From Marinitenerispora sediminis (lineage in GTDB: Bacteria; Actinomycetota; Actinomycetes; Streptosporangiales; Streptosporangiaceae), in the NCBI RefSeq assembly GCF_003336425.1, contig NZ_QEIO01000055.1, positions 1 through 33,126 on the forward strand: a stretch of DNA of 33,126 bases. Reading direction: 5' to 3'. Shown one piece after another: positions 1 to 8,195 of this stretch. The notes below the pieces were generated by a model. It made no database searches, had not been told where the DNA came from, and saw nothing but the letters and a program-made list of their open reading frames with translations. A program made the position numbers and the translations under genes. The stretch's first letter is position 1. Every line of letters begins with the position of its first letter.

Positions 1-495
1 CCCGTCCCGCCCTCCGTGGCTGCGAGCCGCCCGTGCCGGACCGCGCCACCAGCGCGAGCCCGGAGCGCGGCCGGGCGGGCGGGGATCGAGGACCGGCACG
101 CGTTCGCTCGGCCGTAGCCGCGGGGAGTCCGTCCTCCCCGGCGTCGTGCGGTCCCCCAACGGCGCGCGCTTCAGGAGGCGGGCCGAAGACCGGTCCCGGA
201 CGTGTGCGTCCCCCGCTCGCCGCGTTCGCGAGCCGGAATCCGGCCGGGCAGCTCCGGCGGGGGCGACCGCCCGGTGGCGCCTCCTCCCGGCCGCATGTCG
301 GTGGGCGGGCGCTCCGGCGCCCGCGCGGAGGTCTCGCCGGCGGTCCCGGCGTGGCGCTGGCCGGACCGCCGGCCCGGATGTGGACGCCGCGTCCACCCCT
401 TCCCACCGGCGGACGCTGCCTCCACCGGCCGCAGAGCGACGGGTGACGCCGGGCTCACCGGCCGTTCGCCGGACCCCCGCGCGCCACGCCGACGG
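1..495. other. Non-coding or unrecognised stretch at left edge
   Basis: I see no convincing gene here. The open frames overlap on both strands and give arginine/proline/glycine-rich translations with no recognisable domain, as expected by chance at this GC content. The stretch lies downstream of the TetR gene, which ends at 496. No clear terminator or RNA gene was recognised. Confidence 0.5.
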
Positions 496-1302
496 TCATC
501 GCCGGCCGGGACCCGCCTGCCGCGGCAGGTCCCCGTCGTCCGGCGGCCGGTAGCGCACCCCGACGGTGGCGAGGATGGCGCCCAGTTCCGCCTCGAACAT
601 CGGCCGCATGTCGTCCATGACGAACGTCAGATGCCGGAAGACCTCCATGGAGACCAGCCCGTAGAGCCGGACCCAGCACGCGACCAGCACGCGCATCGCG
701 CCGGGGGAGACGTTCGGTGAGCGGAAGCCGGTGTGCTCGGCGAACGCGAGCAGCCGTTCGGTCAGCTCCGGCGGGAGTTCGCTCTCGGGCGGCACCGGGA
801 ACCGCTCCTCCTCCAGCAGCTGGTCGAACAGCGTGAAGAACATCGCCGAGAACGCCTGGCTGGCGGCGAGTGCCTCGCCCTCGTGCGGGCAGCCGGCGTG
901 CTCGTGGCTCGGCGGCCCGAACAGCAGCGTGAACTCGCTCTCGTTGGCCACCGCCCAGGAGCGGAAGGCGCGCAGCGCGGCCAGGATCCGCCCGTCGAGG
1001 TCGTCCTCGGGGACGGTCTCGCTGGCGCCGCGCACGGCTTCGGCGAGCTCGGTGAAGAAGTCGGCCTGGAGGGCCAGCAGCAGGTCGCTCAGGCTCGCGA
1101 AGTAGCGGTACAGCCCCGGGGCGGTCATCCCCATGTCCCGGGCGATGCCGCGGAGCGACACTCCGGACGGCCCGTGCTCGGTCAGGTGCCGGCGGGCGGT
1201 GGTCTTGATCTCGGCGAGTGTGGTCTCCCGCACACGTTCCCGCCGGGACATGCCGCGCGACGGGTCCCCCGTCGGGCCGCTGGGTGCCGCCTGATCAGCC
1301 AC
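496..1302 (-). CDS. TetR/AcrR family transcriptional regulator
   Basis: A 268-aa DNA-binding repressor. An N-terminal TetR helix-turn-helix spans roughly residues 25-72 (VSLRGIARDMGMTAPGLYR is the recognition region). The rest is an all-helical ligand/dimerisation domain of the type with a WAVANESEFTLLF stretch, seen in TetR proteins with a WHG-like C-terminal domain. The GTG at 1302 is preceded by AAGGA six bases upstream; an internal ATG at codon 18 would still keep the whole HTH. It diverges from the MMPL exporter at 1454, and a 28-bp palindrome lies in the shared intergenic region. By family precedent it most likely represses the exporter and itself. The effector cannot be read from the sequence. 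Confidence 0.9.
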   Translation of the reverse strand: MADQAAPSGPTGDPSRGMSRRERVRETTLAEIKTTARRHLTEHGPSGVSLRGIARDMGMTAPGLYRYFASLSDLLLALQADFFTELAEAVRGASETVPEDDLDGRILAALRAFRSWAVANESEFTLLFGPPSHEHAGCPHEGEALAASQAFSAMFFTLFDQLLEEERFPVPPESELPPELTERLLAFAEHTGFRSPNVSPGAMRVLVACWVRLYGLVSMEVFRHLTFVMDDMRPMFEAELGAILATVGVRYRPPDDGDLPRQAGPGRR

Positions 1303-1380
1303 GTTCCGTCCTTCGGTGCTGCCGCGCGCGGCCCGGCCGGCCGCGACGCGACCTTGACATGGTCGGTGTCGAGCGCTTCG

Positions 1381-1408
1381 GTGAACACCGTATGCTAACG
1401 GCGTTCAC
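1381..1408. promoter_or_regulatory. Palindromic TetR operator candidate
   Basis: A 28-bp imperfect palindrome with 11 of 14 base pairs matched and outer arms GTGAAC/GTTCAC. It lies between the divergent TetR gene (start 1302) and the MMPL gene (start 1454). Size and symmetry fit a TetR dimer site. It contains TATGCT at 1391-1396 on the plus strand and TAGCAT on the minus strand, either of which could be a -10 element, so a bound repressor would block promoter access. That a TetR protein binds here is inference from position and symmetry. Confidence 0.6.
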
Positions 1409-1453
1409 TTTCATGACGCCCATTCACCAACCTAACACCCGGGAGGCGGTTTC

Positions 1454-3646
1454 ATGTTCTCCGCGCTGGGCGGCTTCGCCTACCGCGCTCGGATCTGGCT
1501 GCTCGCCGCGACAGCCCTGTTCCTGGTCTTCGCCGTCGGGTGGGGCGGCGGGCTCTTCGGCGCGGTGAGCGACGGCGGCTTCCGCGACCCCGACGCCGAG
1601 TCCTCCCGCGCCACCGAGCTGATCGAGGAGGAGCTCGGGCATGACGCGGTCGACGTCATCGCCGTCTACCGCAGCTCAGAGATCACCGTGGACAACCCCA
1701 CGTTCGCCACCGCGGTGCAGCGGACCGTGGACCGCCTCCCCGAGAGCGCCACCGCCTCCGTCACCAGCTACCTCGACGAGGGGCTGTCCGAGCGCGAGCG
1801 CGGGGCGCTCGTCTCCAAGGACCAGCACGCCACCTACGTCGCCATCACCCTGGCCGGGGACAGCCGGGAGGAGCGGATGGCGAACTTCGAGGAGATCCAG
1901 GCCGACCTCGACGCCGGCCCGCTCGACACCTCGCTCGCCGGCGCGATCCCGATGGAGCACGAACTCTCCGCGCGGGCCGAGAGCGACGTCGTGCGCGCCG
2001 AGATGATCTCGCTGCCGATCCTGCTCGTGCTGCTGGTGGCCATCTTCGGCGGCGTGGTCGCCGCCCTCATGCCGCTCGCGGTCGGCGGACTGGCGATCCT
2101 CGGTTCCCTCGTGCTGCTGCGCGCGCTCACCTACGTCACCGAGGTCTCGGTGTTCGCCGTGAACGTCGCCACGATCCTCGGCCTGGGCCTGGCCATCGAC
2201 TACGGGCTGTTCATGGTGAACCGGTTCCGCGAGGAGCTCGCCCGCGGCGGCGACGCGCGGTCGGCGCTGCCCACCACGCTGGCGACCGCCGGCCGCACCG
2301 TCGCGTTCTCCGGCGTCACCGTGCTGATCGCCTTCGGAGGACTGCTGTTCTTCCCGCAGCCGATGCTGCGCTCCATCGGCCTCGGCGGCATCGCCGTGGT
2401 GCTGTTCGACCTGGTCGCCGCCCTGGTGGTCCTGCCCGCCCTGCTCGCGGTGATCGGGCACCGGATCGACGCGCTACGGCTGCCCTGGCCGCGGCGGGCC
2501 CGGCCCGCCGGCGCGTCGGAGCGCACCGGCCCGTGGGCCCGCCTGGCGCACAACGTCATGCGGCGCCCGATCCGCTACGTGCTGGTCGTCGGCGTGCTGC
2601 TCCTGGTCTCCGCCTCCGCCCTGCTGTCCAGCCGGCTCGGCATGACCGACCACCGCTACCTCCCGGAGGAGGCCGGCAGCCGCACGGCCATGGAGGCCCT
2701 GCGCGACGACTTCTACGGCGGCGGTACCGGCACGCTCGACGTCGCGGTCGCCGGCGCGGTCGCCGACGAGGACATGTCGGACTACGTGCGGCGGCTGGAG
2801 GCGCTGGACGGCGCCAGCGGCGCGGCGCTGCTGCGCGCGGAGGGCGACGTCGCGCACCTCGCGGTGAACTACGAGGGCGAGGCCGACGACGCGGCGACCG
2901 CCGACCTGGTGCGCGACGTGCGCGCGGAGGCCGGACCGGACGGCGCGCGGGAGGTCCTGGTCGGCGGTGCGGCGGCGGAGCAGCTGGACAGTGTCGCGGG
3001 CATCGTGGACGCCGTCCCCTGGACGCTCGTCTTCATCGTCACCGTCACCCTGGTGCTGCTCTTCCTGGCGTTCGGCTCCCTCGTGCTGCCGGTGAAGGCC
3101 GTCCTGATGGGGTTCCTGTCGCTCGGCGCCTCGCTGGGCGTGGTCATCTGGGGCTTCCAGGAGGGCCACCTCGGCGGGCTCCTCGGGTTCGACGCCGTGG
3201 GGACGATCGACCCCACCTACCTGGTGCTCATCCTCATCGTGGCCTTCGGCCTGGCCATGGACTACGAGCTGTTCCTGCTCAGCCGGGTCCGCGAGGAGTA
3301 CCTGGCCACCGGCGACAACGCGCACTCGGTCGCCGTGGGACTGCAGCGCACCGGCGGGATCATCACCAGCGCCGCGCTGCTGCTGGTCGTGGTGCTCGCC
3401 GCCATGGGATCGTCGGAGCTGCTGTTCCTCAAGATCATCGGCGTCGGCCTGGCGGTCGCGGTGGCGGTGGACGCCACCCTGGTCCGCGCACTGCTGGTAC
3501 CGGCCACGATGCGGCTGCTCGGCCGGGCCAACTGGTGGCTGCCCAGGCCGCTGCGCCGGCTGCACGACCGGGTCGGCATCACCGAGAGCGAGGAGGTGCC
3601 GGCGGCCGGCCGCGTGCCGGACGACCGGCTCACACCGGTGCGCTGA
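1454..3646 (+). CDS. MMPL family transporter (RND superfamily)
   Basis: A 730-aa inner-membrane exporter with the duplicated MMPL layout. TM1 is near residues 14-34, followed by an extracytoplasmic domain to about 180, TM2-6 at about 182-335, TM7 near 375-395, a second soluble domain, and TM8-12 at about 520-685. Each half carries the Asp-Tyr pair of the proton relay in its fourth helix: D249-Y250 (AIDYGLF) and D603-Y604 (AMDYELF). The start is ATG with GGGAGG a few bases upstream. Family members export lipids or drugs using the proton gradient; the substrate here is unknown. The gene is divergent from a TetR regulator, a common drug- or lipid-responsive arrangement. It is complete, with nothing missing. 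Confidence 0.95.
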   Translation: MFSALGGFAYRARIWLLAATALFLVFAVGWGGGLFGAVSDGGFRDPDAESSRATELIEEELGHDAVDVIAVYRSSEITVDNPTFATAVQRTVDRLPESATASVTSYLDEGLSERERGALVSKDQHATYVAITLAGDSREERMANFEEIQADLDAGPLDTSLAGAIPMEHELSARAESDVVRAEMISLPILLVLLVAIFGGVVAALMPLAVGGLAILGSLVLLRALTYVTEVSVFAVNVATILGLGLAIDYGLFMVNRFREELARGGDARSALPTTLATAGRTVAFSGVTVLIAFGGLLFFPQPMLRSIGLGGIAVVLFDLVAALVVLPALLAVIGHRIDALRLPWPRRARPAGASERTGPWARLAHNVMRRPIRYVLVVGVLLLVSASALLSSRLGMTDHRYLPEEAGSRTAMEALRDDFYGGGTGTLDVAVAGAVADEDMSDYVRRLEALDGASGAALLRAEGDVAHLAVNYEGEADDAATADLVRDVRAEAGPDGAREVLVGGAAAEQLDSVAGIVDAVPWTLVFIVTVTLVLLFLAFGSLVLPVKAVLMGFLSLGASLGVVIWGFQEGHLGGLLGFDAVGTIDPTYLVLILIVAFGLAMDYELFLLSRVREEYLATGDNAHSVAVGLQRTGGIITSAALLLVVVLAAMGSSELLFLKIIGVGLAVAVAVDATLVRALLVPATMRLLGRANWWLPRPLRRLHDRVGITESEEVPAAGRVPDDRLTPVR

Positions 3647-3660
3647 CCGGGCCGATGAGG

Positions 3661-3689
3661 GGGGAGCGCCGCCGCGGGCGGTGCTCCCC
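3661..3689. terminator. Hairpin terminator after MMPL gene
   Basis: An inverted repeat with arms GGGGAGC and GCTCCCC, extended inward by a second CCGCC/GGCGG stem around a short loop, 15 bases past the MMPL stop. There is only a weak T tract, as is common at this GC content. It sits between convergent reading directions (MMPL and the MarR-like remnant), so it could serve both. Confidence 0.55.
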
Positions 3690-3709
3690 TTCGGCGTCTC
3701 CGGCCCCGG

Positions 3710-3869
3710 TCACCCCTCGTCGGAGCCGTCCTCGGTTACCGCCCGCTCGTAGGTGAGCATGGTGTCGACGAACAGCCGCCGCTCGGCCGGGGTGAGCGGC
3801 TCCAGGGCCACCCGCCACGCCCGTGCCCCCCCGCGACAGCCAGGCGTCGATCGCCGGGCGGTGCTCCTC
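3710..3869 (-). pseudogene. MarR-like regulator, C-terminal remnant with frameshift
   Basis: The last 26 or so codons on the minus strand read as the C-terminal helix of a MarR-type regulator (ALEPLTPAERRLFVDTMLTY). Upstream, the matching sequence (EEHRPAIDAWLSRG) is in another frame. The switch falls in a run of seven G on the coding strand (plus-strand C run 3826-3832); removing one base joins the two into a single reading frame. Nothing N-terminal to about 3870 resembles the winged-helix domain, so the DNA-binding part is gone. The family assignment rests on recalled similarity of a short tail and is tentative. It faces away from a second truncated gene on the plus strand. Confidence 0.45.
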
Positions 3870-3910
3870 CGGGCGGCGATCTCGTTCACGCTCATCGGGC
3901 CGTCGAAGGG

Positions 3911-4185
3911 GTCACCGTGGAGACCGGTGACGGACGGGAGGTGACGGCCTGGCCCGCGACCGCGGTCGAGGTGCGCGGCGCGGAGCGCGACCGGCTCTAC
4001 GCCGCACAGGCGGAGCGGGTGCCCCTCTTCGCGCACTACCAGGGGGCACCTCCCGGGTGATTCCGGTGGTGGCGCTGTACCGGGCGGACCGGGCCCACCC
4101 CTCGCGCGCGGCGGCCCTCGGCGAGGAGCTGCGCCGGGTCCACGCGCAGCTCCGCCGCGACCGACCGCCGGGGGAGGGGGAGTGA
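3911..4185 (+). pseudogene. F420/deazaflavin-type nitroreductase, truncated and frameshifted
   Basis: The C-terminal half of a DDN/DUF385-family deazaflavin-dependent nitroreductase. The first frame reads VTVETGDGREVTAW, then ERDRLYAAQAERVPLFAHYQ. After a run of five G at 4042-4046 the family's next block (TSRVIPVVALYR) continues in a different frame, through ALGEELRRVHAQLRRD to a stop at 4183-4185. The N-terminal half with the start and first cofactor-contacting residues is missing. The order of blocks matches what I know of the family, so this is a decayed gene and not a chance frame. A sequencing error could explain the G-run shift but not the missing N-terminus. Confidence 0.65.
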
Positions 4186-4189
4186 CGGC

Positions 4190-4227
4190 CGTGTCCGGGA
4201 GAGCGCGGCCGCGCTCTCCCGGACACG
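4190..4227. terminator. Perfect 38-bp palindrome, bidirectional terminator
   Basis: An uninterrupted perfect palindrome centred on GCGGCCGC, with 19-bp arms and no mismatch. It starts 4 bases past the nitroreductase remnant stop and ends 5 bases before the fadB stop codon. The position between convergent reading directions fits a bidirectional, I-shaped (no U tract) actinobacterial terminator. Confidence 0.75.
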
Positions 4228-4232
4228 CCGTG

Positions 4233-6326
4233 CTAGACCGCCTTCAGGCCCCCGGGGTGGAACCGGGCGCCGTTCACCTTCTCCGAGACGCCGGTCCGGT
4301 CCAGGTACGGCGTGATACCGCCCAGGTGGAACGGCCACCCCGCCCCCGTGATGAGGCACAGGTCGATGTCGGCGGGCTCGGCGACCACGCCTTCGTCGAG
4401 CATGATCCGGATCTCGCGCGCCAGCGCCTCCAGCGCGCGGTTCAGGATCTCCGGCTCGGCGGAGGGCCGGTCGCCGCCCTCGAACAGCGCCCGGACCTCC
4501 GGGTCGATCTGGAAGTCCGGCCCGTAGATCGCCGTCTTCCCGGCCTCGACCAGGGCCCGGTGCTGGCCGGATACCCGGAACCGGTCCGGGAACGCGGCGG
4601 CCAGCGTCTCCGACACGTGCAGGGCCACCGCCGGGCCGACCAGCTGGAGCAGCAGCAGCGGGGGCATCGGCAGCCCGAGCGGCGCCACCGCGCGGTCGGC
4701 GACCTCCGGATCGGTGCCCTCCTCCACGGCGGCCAGCACCTCGCCCATGAACAGCGTGAGCAGCCGGTTCACCACGAACGCCGGCGCGTCCTTGACCAGG
4801 ACCGCGCTCTTCTTCAGACCCTTGGCCGCGGCGAACGCCGTGGCGAGGGTGGCGTCGTCGGTCCGCTCGCCGCGGATGATCTCCAGCAGCGGCAGCACGG
4901 CGACCGGGTTGAAGAAGTGGAAGCCCACCACCCGCTCCGGGTGCCGCAGCCCGCTCGCCATCTCGGTGATCGAGAGCGAGGAGGTGTTGGTGGCCAGGAC
5001 CGCCGCGTCGGAGACGACCGCCTCCACCTGCGCGAACACCTGCTTCTTGACCGACATCTCCTCGAACACGGCCTCGATCACGAAGTCCGCGTCGGCGAAG
5101 GCGTCGTAGGACAGCGAACCGCTGACCAGGCCCTTGAGGCGGTTGGCCTTGTCGGCGGAGACCCGGCCCTTGGCCAGCAGCCGGTCGACTTCGCCGTGCA
5201 CATAGCCGACCCCGCGGTCCAGGCGGTCCTGGTCGAGGTCGGTCAGCACCACCGGGACCTCCAGCCGGCGGGCGAAGAGCAGCGCGAGCTGCCCGGCCAT
5301 CAGCCCCGCGCCGACCACGCCGACCTTCGTGACCGGGCGGGCCAGCGCCTTGTCCGGGGCGCCGGCGGGCCGGCGGGCACGCTTCTGGTTGAGGTCGAAG
5401 GCGTAGAGCCCGGCCCGCAGCTCGTCGCTGACGAGCAGGTCCGCCAGGGCGTCGTCCTCGGCGGCGAACCCCTCGTCGCGGCCGCGGTCCTTGGCCGCGG
5501 CCACGAGGTCCAGCGCCCGCAGCGGCGCGGGCGCGGCGCCGTGCAGCCGGCCCTCGACGGCGAACCGGGTGTCGGCGACCGCCCGGTCCCACGCCTCGCC
5601 GCGGTCCACCTCCGGGCGCTCGACGGTGACGTCGCCCTTCACCACGCGCGCCGCCCAGCGCAGGGACTCCTCGACGAAGTCGGCCGGCTCGAAGATCGCG
5701 TCGGCGACCCCCAGCTCGAAGACCTCGGGCCCCTTGATCGTCCGGTTCTGGGCGAGGGGGTTGTCGATGATGAGTTTGAGCGCCCGCTCGGCGCCGATGA
5801 GGCGCGGCAGCAGGTAGGTGCCGCCCCAGCCGGGGACCAGGCCGAGGAACACCTCGGGGAAGGCGAAGGCGGCGATGCCGGAGGAGACGGTGCGGTAGCG
5901 GCAGTGCAGCGCCACCTCCGCGCCGCCGCCCATGGCGGCGCCGTTGATGAACGCGAAGGTCGGCACGTCGATCTCGCCGAGCCGCCGCAGCACGTCGTGC
6001 CCGAGTTGGGCGATGGCGTGCGCCTGCTCGCGGTTCTGGATCCGGGGGACGCCGTTGAGGTCGGCGCCGACCGCGAAGATGAAGGGCTTGCCGGTGATGG
6101 CGACCGCGGCGATGTCGGTGCGGGCCGCCGCGGCCTCGATGGCCTCCTTCAGGCTGCGCAGCCCGCCCGGCCCGAACGTGTTGGGCCGGGTGTGGTCGTG
6201 GCCGTTGTCGAGGGTGATGAGCACGGCGGTCCCCGCGCCGTAGGGGAGCTCGACGTCCCGGGAGAGGGCCCTGGTGACGACCTCGTCGTCGAACAGCGCG
6301 CGGGCCTGGTCGATCGGGCTGCTCAC
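4233..6326 (-). CDS. fadB: Fatty-acid oxidation multifunctional protein: enoyl-CoA hydratase / 3-hydroxyacyl-CoA dehydrogenase
   Basis: A 697-aa bifunctional beta-oxidation enzyme. Residues about 30-280 are a crotonase domain: the oxyanion-hole segment is around GKPFIFAVGADL, and the catalytic glutamates are E137 (GGGAEVALHC) and E158 (FPEVFLGLVPG). Residues about 332-510 form the NAD-binding 3-hydroxyacyl-CoA dehydrogenase domain with GVVGAGLMAG and the catalytic-His segment VGFHFFNP. Two C-terminal dehydrogenase domains complete the chain. It hydrates enoyl-CoA and oxidises the product to 3-ketoacyl-CoA, which the partner thiolase cleaves. The GTG start overlaps the fadA stop (GTGA), so the two are translationally coupled. 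Full length for the family. Confidence 0.95.
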   Translation of the reverse strand: MSSPIDQARALFDDEVVTRALSRDVELPYGAGTAVLITLDNGHDHTRPNTFGPGGLRSLKEAIEAAAARTDIAAVAITGKPFIFAVGADLNGVPRIQNREQAHAIAQLGHDVLRRLGEIDVPTFAFINGAAMGGGAEVALHCRYRTVSSGIAAFAFPEVFLGLVPGWGGTYLLPRLIGAERALKLIIDNPLAQNRTIKGPEVFELGVADAIFEPADFVEESLRWAARVVKGDVTVERPEVDRGEAWDRAVADTRFAVEGRLHGAAPAPLRALDLVAAAKDRGRDEGFAAEDDALADLLVSDELRAGLYAFDLNQKRARRPAGAPDKALARPVTKVGVVGAGLMAGQLALLFARRLEVPVVLTDLDQDRLDRGVGYVHGEVDRLLAKGRVSADKANRLKGLVSGSLSYDAFADADFVIEAVFEEMSVKKQVFAQVEAVVSDAAVLATNTSSLSITEMASGLRHPERVVGFHFFNPVAVLPLLEIIRGERTDDATLATAFAAAKGLKKSAVLVKDAPAFVVNRLLTLFMGEVLAAVEEGTDPEVADRAVAPLGLPMPPLLLLQLVGPAVALHVSETLAAAFPDRFRVSGQHRALVEAGKTAIYGPDFQIDPEVRALFEGGDRPSAEPEILNRALEALAREIRIMLDEGVVAEPADIDLCLITGAGWPFHLGGITPYLDRTGVSEKVNGARFHPGGLKAV

Positions 6327-7525
6327 TTGGCGTTCCCCTCCCAGTTGGTGTTCTCCCAGAGGACCGTGCCGCCCATGCCCATGCCGACGCACATCGTGGT
6401 GAGCCCGTAGCGGACGTCCGGGCGCTCGGCGAACAGCCGGGCGAGCTGCATCATGAGCCGCACGCCGGAGGAGGCGAGCGGGTGGCCGAGGGCGATCGCC
6501 CCGCCCCACGGGTTGACGCGCGGATCGTCGTCGTCGAGTCCGAAGTGCTCCAGGAACGCCAGCACCTGGACCGCGAACGCCTCGTTGATCTCGATCAGCC
6601 CGATGTCGGACATCTCCAGGCCCTGGCGGGCGAGCAGCCGCTCGGTGGCGGGCACCGGGCCGACCCCCATGAACTCCGGCTCCACTCCGGCGAAGGAGAA
6701 GTCCACCAGCCGCATCCGGGCGGTCAGCCCGAGTTCGGCGGCCACCTCCTCGGCGGCGAGGACGGCGCCGGTGGCGCCGTCGTTGAGCCCGGCGGAGTTG
6801 CCCGCGGTCACGTTGCCGTGCGCGCGGAAGGGCGTCTTCAGGCCGGCCAGCCCGGCCATGGTGGTCCCGGGCCGCGGCGGCTCGTCGGCGGTGGCCAGCC
6901 CGTAGCCGAGTTCGGCCGAGCGGACGAGGACCTCCACCAGGTCGGGCTGGAGCCGGCCGTCGGCGTAGGCCTTGGCGACCTTCTCCTGGCTGCGCACGGC
7001 GTAGGCGTCGGCGCGCTCCTTGGTGATGCCCGGGAAGCGGTCGTGCAGGTTCTCCGCGGTGCTGCCCATGACCAGCGCGGAGGGGGCGACGAGCTTCTCG
7101 GACAGGAAGCGGGGGTTGGGGTCCACGCCCTCGCCCATGGGGTGCCGGCCCATGTGCTCCACGCCGCCGGCGATGACGACATCGTAGGCGCCGAAGGCGA
7201 TGCCGGCCGACGTGGTGGTCACGGCCGTCATCGCGCCGGCGCACATCCGGTCGACGGCGAAGCCCGGGACGCTGCGCGGCAGCCCGGCCAGGAGGGCGGC
7301 GCTGCGGCCGATGGTCAGGCCCTGGTCGCCGATCTGGGTGGTGGCCGCGATGGCGACCTCGTCGACGCGCTCCGGCGGCAGTCCGGGGTTGCGGCGCAGC
7401 AACTCGCGGATGACGCGGACCACGAGGTCATCGGCGCGCGTCTCGGCGTAGAGGCCCTTGCCGGCCTTGCCGAACGGGGTGCGCACCCCGTCGACAAAAA
7501 CGACGTCTCGGGCAGTTCGCGGCAC
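6323..7525 (-). CDS. fadA: Acetyl-CoA C-acyltransferase (thiolase)
   Basis: A 400-aa thiolase that cleaves 3-ketoacyl-CoA with CoA to acetyl-CoA and a shortened acyl-CoA. The nucleophile C95 lies in DRMCAGAMT, H348 in ALGHPLASSG and the acid/base C379 in TMCVGMGMG, so the active site is complete. The gene starts with GTG at 7525, preceded by AAGGAGG (7532-7538). It is first in the operon and fadB follows with a 4-nt overlap; together they form the beta-oxidation complex subunits. An inverted repeat 48 bases upstream is a candidate operator. S. coelicolor, as I recall, has the same pair close to the RNase D and hemE genes. Confidence 0.95.
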   Translation of the reverse strand: MPRTARDVVFVDGVRTPFGKAGKGLYAETRADDLVVRVIRELLRRNPGLPPERVDEVAIAATTQIGDQGLTIGRSAALLAGLPRSVPGFAVDRMCAGAMTAVTTTSAGIAFGAYDVVIAGGVEHMGRHPMGEGVDPNPRFLSEKLVAPSALVMGSTAENLHDRFPGITKERADAYAVRSQEKVAKAYADGRLQPDLVEVLVRSAELGYGLATADEPPRPGTTMAGLAGLKTPFRAHGNVTAGNSAGLNDGATGAVLAAEEVAAELGLTARMRLVDFSFAGVEPEFMGVGPVPATERLLARQGLEMSDIGLIEINEAFAVQVLAFLEHFGLDDDDPRVNPWGGAIALGHPLASSGVRLMMQLARLFAERPDVRYGLTTMCVGMGMGGTVLWENTNWEGNAK

Positions 7526-7572
7526 GGTCGCCCTCCTTGCTCACGTGGACGGTGGACTTGCTCCCCTCATGC

Positions 7573-7584
7573 TACTCGTGAGTA
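7573..7584. promoter_or_regulatory. Inverted repeat upstream of fadA, candidate operator
   Basis: TACTC-GT-GAGTA, 48 bases upstream of the fadA start in a short patch of lower GC. A partly overlapping longer pair (ACTCG at 7574-7578 and CGAGT at 7589-7593) adds to the symmetry. The position fits a repressor site over the fadAB promoter. No regulator for it is identified in the window. Confidence 0.4.
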
Positions 7585-7593
7585 ACTACGAGT

Positions 7594-8195
7594 GCGAGCG
7601 AAGTCGGCGACCCGGTCAGGCTTTCCGCCGCCGGGGCGTGCCGTCCCGGGGCCGCGCGGAGTCGGGACGGCACCCGCCGCCGGCACCGCCGACCCTGGCC
7701 GGCGGGGCCCGCTCCCGGGGGCGGCGGAGGCCGCGTGGCCGGATCCGGTTGGCGGGCGCGGGCACGGACCGACCGCGGATCGCGGCCGGCCTGCCGTGGC
7801 GGATCGCGGCCGCGCGGTTCGGTCGGAGCGGACGGCGTGCTGGCGCACCCGGCGGTGCGGCCGCGCTGGTGGGTCCGAGGGCCGATGCCGGGCTGGCTGC
7901 CGCAGGCGGTCCGGGACAGGGACGGCGCCGGTGACGTGGGGTGGACCGTCGGCGTCGGCTCCTGGTCCGCCCGCGTGCACCAGCACGCGGCTGGGGTGCG
8001 AGGGGCACGCGGACCCGGCAGGGGCGATCGGGAGCGATCGGGCGGTGAGCATGCCGCCGCCGACCCTGGCCATCGGGCGTTGGCGGCACCGGCTCGATCC
8101 GGGCCCAGGCCGCCTCGCCAGCCCGCCGCGCCGCCCCGCGACGGTCATGCGGCCGGACCCGGCCACAGGACCGCCCTCCCCGCACCACCCGACGC
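7594..8195. other. Non-coding stretch left of the IS remnant
   Basis: About 600 bases upstream of fadA without a supportable gene. Open frames on both strands give low-complexity Arg/Pro/Gly/Ala translations without domains. I looked for the N-terminal helix-turn-helix half of the IS481 transposase that lies just to the right and did not find it. Confidence 0.5.

Noticed and set aside
3710-4036. A complete 108-aa minus-strand protein
   Set aside because: Only the last 26 or so residues look real. The upstream part overlaps the nitroreductase remnant, which reads sensibly on the other strand, and the matching MarR-like sequence continues in another frame.
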